From the NCBI RefSeq assembly GCF_000717595.1, contig NZ_JNZO01000052.1:1-27950 (forward strand): DNA of 27,950 nucleotides, in the 5' to 3' direction. The notes below the pieces were generated by a model. The model did no database searches. It had not been told where the DNA came from and worked only from the letters and a program-made list of their open reading frames with translations. Origin of the DNA: Streptomyces flavochromogenes. GTDB lineage: Bacteria > Actinomycetota > Actinomycetes > Streptomycetales > Streptomycetaceae. Positions 7,143 to 27,950 of this stretch are shown piece by piece. The translations under genes and the position numbers were made by a program. The stretch's first letter is position 1. Each line of letters begins with the position of its first letter.

Positions 7143-7957
7143 CCGCCCGCGTGCTCACCCTGCGCCGGCCGAGCCGGCTGCTCGGCCGCGACAAGGGCGT
7201 CAACATCGTGCTGCCCGGCGGCTACAGCGAGGACGGCCCCGCCCACCCCGTCCTGTACCTGCTGCACGGCTACGGCGGCAGCAAGGACACCTGGCTCGTC
7301 AACACCCGTCTCGTCGACCTGGTCAGGGACAGCCGGACCATCGTCGTCCTGCCGCAGAGCGGACGCCGCTGGTTCGTCAACGACCACGCCGGACTGCGGT
7401 ACGAGGACCACCTCGTCCACGAACTCGTGCCGGCGGTCGACGCGCGGTTCCACACCCGCGCCGACCGCTCCGGACGCGCCGTCGGCGGCTTCTCCATGGG
7501 CGGGGCCGCCGCGCTCTTCCTGGGGCTGCGGCACCGCGACGTCTTCGGAGCGGTCGCCTCGCACGCCGGGGCCTTCGAGGCGCCGCTGCGGACCGGGGAC
7601 CCGTACGCCACGCTCCGCTCGGACCCCGCGTTCGCCATGCCCACGGTGGACAGCCACGAGCGGGTCTGGGGACCGCCCGGCAGCGAGACCAGGCGGCGCT
7701 ACGACCCGTACCGCCTGATCGGCCAGGACAGCCGCACCCCGCCGCCCGCCCTCTACCTGGACATCGGCACCGAGGACCACGACCGGATGCGGGCCATGAA
7801 CCGCCGGGTCCGCGACGCGCTGCGCGAGCGCGGCCACGAGGTCGCGTACCACGAGCGGCCCGGGGGCCACGACTGGCGGTTCGTCGACGGCGCCCTGCCC
7901 GCCTCGCTGGAATTCGTCGCCCGCCACACCGAGGAGCGGACGCATGAACGCATCTGA
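7139..7957 (+). CDS. Esterase-D/antigen-85-type alpha/beta hydrolase
   Basis: A 272-residue serine hydrolase without a signal peptide. It contains LLHGYGGSKDTW (41-52), the nucleophile elbow GFSMG with Ser119, an acidic residue in DIGTEDHD (Asp213 or Asp215) and His244 in GGHDW. These are features of the putative esterase family that includes S-formylglutathione hydrolase and mycolyltransferases. A GTG start at 7139 overlaps the adenylation-gene stop, with AGGAGG at 7129-7134. Its stop lies 14 nt inside the next gene, so it is firmly embedded in the operon. Possible jobs are release of the small acyl group from the carrier, hydrolysis or transfer of an ester on the peptide, or self-protection. 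None can be chosen from sequence. Confidence 0.85.
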   Translation: MTARVLTLRRPSRLLGRDKGVNIVLPGGYSEDGPAHPVLYLLHGYGGSKDTWLVNTRLVDLVRDSRTIVVLPQSGRRWFVNDHAGLRYEDHLVHELVPAVDARFHTRADRSGRAVGGFSMGGAAALFLGLRHRDVFGAVASHAGAFEAPLRTGDPYATLRSDPAFAMPTVDSHERVWGPPGSETRRRYDPYRLIGQDSRTPPPALYLDIGTEDHDRMRAMNRRVRDALRERGHEVAYHERPGGHDWRFVDGALPASLEFVARHTEERTHERI

Positions 7958-8801
7958 ACCCTCCCTCCTGGTCACCCGCCCCCTCCCGGGCGTCGTCACG
8001 GCCGCCCTGAACCGGCCCGCCCGCAGGAACGCCCTGAACGAGGACCTGTTCGCCCGCCTCACGGACCTCTGCGCCGGACTGCGTGCCGACCCCTCCGTAC
8101 GGGTGCTCGTCCTGACCGGCGCCGGGGACACCTTCTGCGCCGGGTACGACATCGACGAGGTCGGCCGGATCGCCGCGCTGCCCCCGCTCGACCTGCTCGA
8201 CCTGCTGCACCGGCAGGCCGGGGCGATCACCGGGCTGACGGCTCTGCCGCAGACCGTGATCGCCGCCGTCGACGGCTCCGCCGTCGGCGCCGGGCTCTCC
8301 CTGGCGCTCGCCGCCGACATCCGGCTCGCCGCGCCCGGCGCCCGCTTCCGGGCCTCCTTCGTGAAGATGGGGCTCTCCGGCGGCGACATGGGCGCCTCCT
8401 GGCTGCTGCCCCGGCTGACCGGCCTCGGCTTCGCCTCCGACATGATGCTCACCGGCCGGTTCGTGGCCGCCGACGAGGCCCTCGCCCGCGGCCTGGTGAG
8501 CCGGGTGACCGCCCCCGGCGAACTGACCGGCGCCGCGCTCGGCCTCGCCGCCGAGATCGCCGCGAACAGCCCGGTCTCGCTGGCCCTCACCAAGCAGGTG
8601 CTCCAGGCCAACACGGACGCGCCCTCGCTGGCGGCCGCCCTCGAACGGGAGGCCCCCGTCCAGGTCGTCGCCGCCCACTCGCCGGACGTCCGCGAGGCGG
8701 TGGCCGCCTTCCGGGCCCGCCGCGCCCCCGACTTCGCCGCGGCCCGGCCCACCGACACCCAGCACGCCGGGGACGCCGTCCCGTCGGCGCCCCCCTCCTG
8801 A
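7944..8801 (+). CDS. Enoyl-CoA hydratase/isomerase (crotonase) fold protein
   Basis: A 285-residue crotonase-superfamily protein. The oxyanion-hole segments are present: FCAGYDI (64-70) and GSAVGAGLSLALAADIRLA (about 111-129), followed by the F..GL segment and GRFVAADEALARGLV. Both hydratase glutamates of the classical enzyme appear to be replaced, by Ser119 and Phe139 in my alignment. Asp148 in GGDMG is the only nearby acid. It may therefore be an isomerase, thioesterase-like or otherwise diverged member and not a true hydratase. The C-terminal 30 residues are low-complexity. ATG at 7944 has GAGGAG at 7931-7936 and overlaps the esterase. By position it may act on the carrier-bound starter; a remote DpgB/DpgD-like role in arylglycine formation is possible but no partner genes are in the window. 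Confidence 0.82.
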   Translation: MNASEPSLLVTRPLPGVVTAALNRPARRNALNEDLFARLTDLCAGLRADPSVRVLVLTGAGDTFCAGYDIDEVGRIAALPPLDLLDLLHRQAGAITGLTALPQTVIAAVDGSAVGAGLSLALAADIRLAAPGARFRASFVKMGLSGGDMGASWLLPRLTGLGFASDMMLTGRFVAADEALARGLVSRVTAPGELTGAALGLAAEIAANSPVSLALTKQVLQANTDAPSLAAALEREAPVQVVAAHSPDVREAVAAFRARRAPDFAAARPTDTQHAGDAVPSAPPS

Positions 8802-8813
8802 AAGGAACCCCAC

Positions 8814-9746
8814 GTGACCACCGAGAACGCCTGGCAGCCCCGGATCCTGCGCCCCGCCGACGTCGGCGCCGACGCCACCCCGCAGGGCCTGGAGGAGTAC
8901 CTGCGGGCCACCGACGTCGGCCGGCTCCTGGCCGAGGAGCGCGCCGTCTACTTCCGCGGCTTCGGGATCACCGCCGACAGCTACGACGGCGCCGCCGACC
9001 TGCTGCTGGCGAACCGGCTCGCGTACGTCCACGGCAACTCGCCGCGCACCAAGGTCGGCCGCAACCTCTACACCTCCACCGAGTACCCGGCCGAGTTCGA
9101 GATCTCCATGCACAACGAGATGTCGTACGCGCACACCTGGCCCTCGCGGATCCTGTTCTTCTGCGACGTGGCGGCGGCCACCGGCGGTGCGACCCCGCTC
9201 GTCGACGGCCGGCTCTGGCTGGAGTCCATCGACCCGGAGATCCGGGCGGCCTTCGCCCCCGGCGTCCGCTACACCCAGAACCTCCACGACGGCATGGGCT
9301 TCGGCAAGAGCTGGCAGGCCACCTTCGAGACCGAGGACCGGTCCGAGGTCGAGGCGTTCCTCGACGGCGCCGAGGCCGAGTGGAGCTGGCAGCCCGACGG
9401 CACCCTCCGCGTCACCCAGCTCCGCCGCGCGACGCTGGAGCACCCGGTCACCGGCACGGAGGTCTGGTTCAACCAGGCCGACCAGTGGCACATCGCCGGA
9501 CTCGGCGACGACGCCGCCGCGCTCGCCGAGCTCATACCCGAGGACGAGCTCCCGCAGAACGCGTTCTTCGCCGACGGCAGTCCCATCCCTGCCGAGTACA
9601 TCACCCACGTCCAGGAGATCGGCATGAAGACCGCCGTGGACGTCGCCTGGGAGGTCGGCGACCTGCTGCTCGTCGACAACGTCGCGGTCGCGCACGGCCG
9701 CCGCGCGTTCACCGGGCAGCGCCGGATCCTGGTCGCCATGGCCTGA
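8814..9746 (+). CDS. SyrP/TauD-type Fe(II)/2-oxoglutarate hydroxylase
   Basis: A 310-residue member of the TauD superfamily. The iron-binding facial triad reads as His100 and Glu102 (HNE) plus His294 in VAHGRRAF, and Arg303/Arg304 near the C-terminus can bind 2-oxoglutarate. The HxE variant, the MHNEMSYAHTWP segment, GGATPLVDGR (124-133) and WFNQ (218-221) resemble the SyrP group, which beta-hydroxylates aspartyl residues bound to NRPS carrier domains. Module 3 of the adjacent NRPS carries an aspartate code, which gives a consistent substrate. GTG start 8814 follows AAAGGA at 8801-8806, directly after the previous stop. It is the last gene of the run and is followed by a strong hairpin. Hydroxylation of the starter or another residue is the alternative. 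Confidence 0.85.
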   Translation: MTTENAWQPRILRPADVGADATPQGLEEYLRATDVGRLLAEERAVYFRGFGITADSYDGAADLLLANRLAYVHGNSPRTKVGRNLYTSTEYPAEFEISMHNEMSYAHTWPSRILFFCDVAAATGGATPLVDGRLWLESIDPEIRAAFAPGVRYTQNLHDGMGFGKSWQATFETEDRSEVEAFLDGAEAEWSWQPDGTLRVTQLRRATLEHPVTGTEVWFNQADQWHIAGLGDDAAALAELIPEDELPQNAFFADGSPIPAEYITHVQEIGMKTAVDVAWEVGDLLLVDNVAVAHGRRAFTGQRRILVAMA

Positions 9747-9766
9747 TCCGTGCCCCGCTCCCGTAG

Positions 9767-9810
9767 ACGCCTCGAAGGGCCGGCCCGAGTGGGCCGGCCC
9801 TTCGAGGCGT
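9767..9810. terminator. Perfect 20-bp hairpin, probable bidirectional terminator
   Basis: A perfectly complementary 20-bp inverted repeat (arms 9767-9786 and 9791-9810) with a GAGT loop lies in the 85 nt gap between two convergent genes. One ends at 9746 on the plus strand, the other at 9832 on the minus strand. There is no U-tract, which is common for actinomycete terminators. The convergent position supports termination in both directions. Confidence 0.9.
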
Positions 9811-9831
9811 TCACGGTGAGGGCGGGAGCCG

Positions 9832-11031
9832 TCAGGACGCCCACCGGTCGAGGGCGGCCAGGAACGCCGGCACGTCGTCCTCGATCCGGCCGGTCGCCGC
9901 GAACCGCCGCGACGGCAGCTCTTCGACGACGCGCCGCAGTGTCTCCTCCGTCTCCCGGACGACCGGCGCGAAGTCCAGCCGCAGCAGCTTCGCCACCGCG
10001 CCCAGCGTGCTGCGCGGGCCCGCGCCCAGGACCTGCCCGGCGCGGCCGCCGGAGGAGACCGGGGCGTCGCCGCCCCGGTCCACGAAGACCACCAGGTCCA
10101 CCGGCAGCGGCCGGGCCGGGGCGGGCCCGGCACCGGGGCGCACCGGAAACAGGTACTCCCGCCCCCGGTGGTCCGCGGGCAGCCCCGACGAGTGCCCCTC
10201 GACGGGCGTCCCGGTGACCCGCTCGATCAGAGCCCGGTCGTCCGGATGCGCCCGGCACTCCCACGCGCCGCTCAGGAACAGCGGGACGACGGCCAGGTCC
10301 CCGGTCACGAACACCAGATCCTCCGCGACCACCCGCCAGCCGTGGGCGAAGGCCGCCAGACCGAGGGTGGACTTGCCCGAGCCTGACGCACCGGCGAGCA
10401 GCACGGTGAACCCGTCGTCACGGGTGACGGCCACACCGTGGATCAGGGCCATCCCGCCGCTCAGCATCAGCGGGGCGATCAGCGCCATCCGCGTCAGCTT
10501 GCGCCGGAACGCCTCGTGGCTCGCGGACACCTCCACGAGGGCGCCGGGTGCGCCACAGGGGAGGGGAGCGTCGTCGGCGCGCGGCGTCCCGCCGACCGCG
10601 CCGTGGGCGTGGGCGGGATCGGGCGACGCCGTCAGCAGTCCGGCCGTGCCCGAGGCCTCCCGGGCCGGCCAGTGGATCCGGCGGACGGGCCCGCTCTCGC
10701 TGTACGCCGCCCAGGGTCCGCCCGGCGCCGGTGGCGGCTCGCCGGACGGCGGGCGGTACGCGTCCACCGCCCGCACCCCCAGCCGGACCGCCCCCGAGGA
10801 GGGGAGCGGTCCGGCGCCGCGGGCCAGCGCCCCCGTGAAGACGTCGAGTCCCTCGACCGGGTCGACCCCGTCCCAGAACGACCCCGCCGCGCCCGGTGGC
10901 ACGGCGAACTCCCATTCCGCCACGACCCGTTCGGAGACCAACCGCCCGGAGGCGGCCTGGCTCGCGGTGGACGGACCCGGGGCGGCCCGGCCCGGGGCCG
11001 CCGGGCCGGGGGCGCTCAGGTCACTTGTCAC
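9832..11031 (-). CDS. HprK-like P-loop kinase family protein
   Basis: A 399-residue protein with a Walker A motif GASGSGKS at 214-221 and an acidic pair Glu237-Asp238 (VVAED) where HPr kinases carry DD. A hydrophobic ALIHGVAVTRDDGFTVLLAG strand region leads into the P-loop. This matches the C-terminal catalytic domain of HPr kinase/phosphorylase-like proteins. The first 30 residues are Pro/Ala/Gly-rich, and residues 90-160 are also low-complexity. Related kinases in lasso-peptide clusters phosphorylate the peptide product (PadeK, ThcoK), so peptide or prenyl-compound phosphorylation is conceivable here. GTG start at 11031 overlaps the preceding prenyl synthase by 11 nt, giving translational coupling. 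It ends at the bidirectional hairpin. The substrate is unknown. Confidence 0.75.
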   Translation of the reverse strand: MTSDLSAPGPAAPGRAAPGPSTASQAASGRLVSERVVAEWEFAVPPGAAGSFWDGVDPVEGLDVFTGALARGAGPLPSSGAVRLGVRAVDAYRPPSGEPPPAPGGPWAAYSESGPVRRIHWPAREASGTAGLLTASPDPAHAHGAVGGTPRADDAPLPCGAPGALVEVSASHEAFRRKLTRMALIAPLMLSGGMALIHGVAVTRDDGFTVLLAGASGSGKSTLGLAAFAHGWRVVAEDLVFVTGDLAVVPLFLSGAWECRAHPDDRALIERVTGTPVEGHSSGLPADHRGREYLFPVRPGAGPAPARPLPVDLVVFVDRGGDAPVSSGGRAGQVLGAGPRSTLGAVAKLLRLDFAPVVRETEETLRRVVEELPSRRFAATGRIEDDVPAFLAALDRWAS

Positions 11032-12088
11032 GGTAGGCGGCCTGCCTCGCCATCGTGTGGAGCTCGGCGGCCCAGTCCGGGTCCAGCGCCCCGCGCACGG
11101 CGGCCCGCGCGGTCTCGATGCGCTCCGCGATCACCGCCTCCACCCGGTCGCGCATCCCGGTCCGGATGAGCACCTCGTGCAGCCGCTCGGGGTCGGCCCC
11201 GGTGAGGTCGTCGCCGACCAGCTCTCGTACCTCCGCCTCGTGGCGCAGCGCGATCGACATCAGCAGCGTCATCTTGTGCTGCTTGAAGTCGAGCTGGGCG
11301 GGCTTGCCGATCACGTCGGAGCTGCCGAACGCGTCCAGCAGATCGTCCCGGAGCTGGAACGCCTCGCCGAGCGCGAGACCGTACCGTTCGAACGCGGGCT
11401 GCAGCTCCTGCGCGCCGGCCAGCTCCGCGCCCATGGCCAGCGGCCGGTAGACCGTGTAGCGCCCGGACTTGAACAGCGCGATCCAGCTCGACAGTTCGGG
11501 GTCCGGCACGAACCGGGCGGCGGCCCGTACGTCCAGGAACTGGCCGATCATCAGCTCCGTGCACAGCTCGCCCCAGATCCGCCGGGCGTGCGGCGGACAG
11601 TCGACGAGCAGCCGCTCCGCGTACACCAGCGCGAGGTCGCCGGCGAGGACGGCGACGCTCTCGCCGTACCGGCGGGGCTCGCCGCGCCAGTCCCGCTCCG
11701 AGTGGAGCGTCGAGTGCAGGACGTGCGCGGTCGGCTCGTTGCGGCGCAGCCCCGAGTCGTCCATGACGTCGTCGTGCAGCAGCGCGAAGGTGTGCAGCAG
11801 CTCCAGGGCGGCCGCCACGTCGACGACGACCTGCGCCTCCGGGTCGCCGCCGCCGGCGAGATAGCCGGCGATGCAGAACGCGGGACGCAGGCGCTTGCCC
11901 CCGCTGCCCACCATGCGGCTCACGCAGTCGATCAGTTCGGCCGAATCCGGGTTGAGCGCCGCCCAGGAACGGCGCTCCTCGGCGAGGAATTCATGAATAC
12001 GTCGCTCCACCCGCGCCAAGACACGGTCGCGTGTTTCGCGGGCGGCGACACCGGTGAATTCTTGACTCACCGGGAAAGTAGTGGACAT
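11021..12088 (-). CDS. All-trans polyprenyl diphosphate synthase
   Basis: A 355-residue isoprenyl diphosphate synthase that condenses IPP with allylic diphosphates. It has GSGGKRLRP at 61-69, the first Asp-rich motif DDVMD at 106-110 in LLHDDVMD..GLRRNEPTAH, and the second, DDLLD, at 248-252 after FQLR. The small Phe-Ala pair ahead of the first motif looks like actinobacterial short-chain (GGPP-type) enzymes, but chain length is an estimate. The downstream lid segment reads LDFKQHKMT, slightly off the usual G.D...GK.T. ATG at 12088 is chosen because CAGGAG lies at 12095-12100 and the family N-terminus follows; a longer frame extends upstream without family similarity. It is divergent from the NRPS and coupled to the HprK-like gene. 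No prenyltransferase or cyclase is in the window. Confidence 0.92.
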   Translation of the reverse strand: MSTTFPVSQEFTGVAARETRDRVLARVERRIHEFLAEERRSWAALNPDSAELIDCVSRMVGSGGKRLRPAFCIAGYLAGGGDPEAQVVVDVAAALELLHTFALLHDDVMDDSGLRRNEPTAHVLHSTLHSERDWRGEPRRYGESVAVLAGDLALVYAERLLVDCPPHARRIWGELCTELMIGQFLDVRAAARFVPDPELSSWIALFKSGRYTVYRPLAMGAELAGAQELQPAFERYGLALGEAFQLRDDLLDAFGSSDVIGKPAQLDFKQHKMTLLMSIALRHEAEVRELVGDDLTGADPERLHEVLIRTGMRDRVEAVIAERIETARAAVRGALDPDWAAELHTMARQAAYRDK

Positions 12089-12314
12089 GCGGATCTCCTG
12101 ATACCGGGTAGACCTCAACATGCTCTTTCTCGCACACCCAAGAGCCCGCGAAAAGAGGCAGCTTGGCGTATAGGTGCTGTCCAGAGGGGTCGGCGTGCCG
12201 CGGACTACCGTCCTGCGCAGTGTGCAGACGCTGTCTGCGGAGAAATCACTGACCTGTTCTTGCGGTGTGCCGGGAATTCCCCGTCGCACACCTGTAGGTG
12301 GATGGCGAGGAATC
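12089..12314. promoter_or_regulatory. Divergent regulatory region of the prenyl synthase and the NRPS
   Basis: This 226 nt gap is less GC-rich than its surroundings and must drive both the minus-strand prenyl synthase/kinase pair and the NRPS. It contains CAGGAG for the prenyl synthase (12095-12100, minus strand), a hairpin GCAGAC-GCT-GTCTGC at 12224-12238, and a nested structure at 12264-12292. In that structure GGTGTGC and GCACACC flank the 10-bp palindrome at 12272-12281. A short CACCT/AGGTG repeat lies at 12289-12300. GAGGA at 12307-12311 precedes the NRPS ATG with unusually short spacing. No sigma-factor hexamers or known regulator boxes were recognised. Confidence 0.45.
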
Positions 12315-26536
<14,222 letters not shown>

Positions 26537-26540
<4 letters not shown>

Positions 26541-27950
26541 CGCACACCAGCCGACCGGCCCGCAAGCCGTCCGGACTCGAGGGCGTCCTGCCCCTGTCCC
26601 CCCTGCAGGAAGGCCTCCTGTTCCACTCCCTGCTCGACGACGGCGAAGGTCCCGATGTCTACGCCGTCCAGCTCGCCGTCGACCTGGAGGGACCGCTCGA
26701 CGCGGCCCGCCTCAAGGACGCGATGGCCGCCCTGCTGCGGCGCCACGCCAACCTGCGGGCCGGATTCCGCTCCGTACGCTCCGGAAAGCCGGTGCAGTTC
26801 ATCCTCCGCGAGGTCGAACTGCCCTGGCGCGAGGCCGACCTCACCCATCTGCCCGCGGACGAGCGGGAGGCCGAACTCGGCCGGCTCGCCGACGAGGACC
26901 GCGCCGAGCGCTTCGACCTGGCCGCGCCGCCGCTGATCCGCTGCCTCCTGATCCGCCGCGAGGACGCGCTGCACCGGCTGGTCGTGACCAACCACCACAT
27001 CCTGCTCGACGGCTGGTCCATGCCGGTCGTGCTGCGCGAACTGTTCACCGTGTACGAGCAGGGCGCACAGGCCCTGCCGCCGGTCACCCCGTACAAGAAC
27101 TACCTCCAGTGGCTGGCCGCGCAGGATCGCACCGAGACCGAGCAGGTCTGGCGGCGCACCCTCGCCGGCGTCGAGGAGGCCACCCGCCTGGCCCCGGCCG
27201 GCCCCGGCCGCGAGGCCCGCATGCCGGAACGCGTCGAGGCCCTGCTCCCCGCCGACCTCGGCGACGGCATCGCGGAACTCGCCGCCTCCGGCGCCGTCAC
27301 CCTCAACACCGTGGTCCAGCTCGCCTGGGCCGTCGTCCTGGGCCGCCTCACCGGCCGCGACGACGTCGTGTTCGGCACCACCGTGGCCGGCCGTCCGGCC
27401 GATGTGCCCGGCGTCGAGTCCATGGTCGGCCTCTTCATCAACACCGTCCCCGTCCGCGTCGCCCTCGACCACGACGAACCGTGGTCCAAGGCCCTCGCCC
27501 GCCTGCAGAACGAACAGGCCGATCTCGGCCCGCACCAGCACCTCGGCCTCGCCGAGATCCAGGCGCTGGCCGGCGGCGGCGAACTCTTCGACACCACCGT
27601 CCTCGTGGAGAACTACCCCGTGGACCCGGCCGCCGAGGGCGCCCGGCTCGAGTCCGGACTGCGCCTCGTCGGCGCGAAGGGCCGTGACGCCACCCACTAC
27701 CCCCTCACCCTCGTCGTGTCCCGGACGGCGGCCGGCGTGCAGGTGCGCCTCGACTACCGCCCCGACCTCTTCGACCACGCGTCGGCCGAACGGATCCTGC
27801 GCCGCCTGGAGCGCGTACTGCGTGCCGCGGTCATGGACGCGGACCGGCCCGTCGGCGACATCGACGTCCTCGACGCCGTCGAGCGCGATCGGTTGGTGAG
27901 CGGTGTGAACGCGACGGGTGCTGTGGTGCCCGTGGGCGTGGTGCCGGTGT
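26537..27950 (+). CDS. Second non-ribosomal peptide synthetase, N-terminal part (DCL condensation domain)
   Basis: A frame open from GTG 26537 to the window edge (471 codons visible, incomplete at the right). The GTG overlaps the stop of the upstream NRPS (GTGA). A 16-residue basic leader ([11 protein letters not shown]) precedes [16 protein letters not shown], the hallmark opening of condensation domains that follow an epimerisation domain. The catalytic motif HHILLDGWS starts at His153, then [14 protein letters not shown] and [12 protein letters not shown]. The C domain ends near residue 450 and the visible part stops at the linker to an A domain. It should join the D residue of module 4 to residue 5. 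The basic leader and the acidic tail of the upstream protein look like a docking pair. Codon choice shifts abruptly to GTG/G-T-rich in the last 60-70 nt. Confidence 0.93.

Noticed and set aside
8814..9746. Isonitrile-forming (ScoE-type) oxidase
   Set aside because: The HxE triad and HNEMSY/WFNQ segments look SyrP-like, and the matching isonitrile partner genes are absent.
12174..12314. Upstream in-frame start adding 47 residues to the NRPS
   Set aside because: The added sequence is not NRPS-like and covers the inverted repeats; ATG 12315 gives the standard N-terminus a few residues before the first C motif.

Overview
The window is very GC-rich, with a strong C/G bias at third codon positions, GTG starts and many 4-17 nt gene overlaps. 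This is the signature of Streptomyces or a close actinomycete relative. It holds the left or central part of a non-ribosomal peptide synthetase (NRPS) gene cluster. No tRNA, rRNA, CRISPR array, transposase or phage gene was seen.

Layout: (1) 58-1488, minus strand: an aldehyde dehydrogenase, divergent from the rest across a 257 nt regulatory gap. (2) 1746-9746, plus strand: a tight run of eight genes. These are a type II thioesterase, a stand-alone carrier protein, a tryptophan-synthase-beta-like (TrpB2) PLP enzyme, an acyl-CoA-dehydrogenase-type flavoenzyme, a stand-alone adenylation enzyme, an esterase-D-type hydrolase, an enoyl-CoA-hydratase-fold protein and a SyrP/TauD-type non-haem iron hydroxylase. 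A perfect 20-bp hairpin closes the run. (3) 9832-12088, minus strand: an HprK-like P-loop kinase and an all-trans polyprenyl diphosphate synthase, overlapping by 11 nt. (4) 12315-26540, plus strand: a 4,741-residue NRPS with domain order C-A-T, C-A-T, C-A-T, C-A-T-E. (5) 26537 to the window end: the start of a second NRPS, opening with a DCL-type condensation domain.

How the genes may work together: the stand-alone adenylation enzyme reads DLFYLALVCK, which closely matches, from memory, the proline code of PltF/RedM-type enzymes. With the carrier protein and dehydrogenase this is the classical three-gene set that turns proline into pyrrole-2-carboxyl-S-carrier. The EntF-like first condensation domain of the NRPS suits an aryl-type starter delivered from a free carrier protein. 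Adenylation codes read by eye predict the scaffold: starter - X1 (DAPILAGVCK, unassigned) - Dab-like (DVWEVTADDK) - Asp (DLTKMGHVGK, possibly beta-hydroxylated by the SyrP-like enzyme) - D-X4 (DAYLYGSLCK, perhaps arylglycine-like, epimerised) - further residues from the next protein.

Three things do not fit a textbook cluster. A TrpB2 paralogue sits inside the starter cassette and has lost the catalytic Glu of the TETGAGQ motif (Gly here). An HprK-like kinase is coupled to a prenyl diphosphate synthase. The hydratase-fold protein lacks both canonical catalytic glutamates. I do not recognise the end product, and the pathway is inferred from sequence reading alone.
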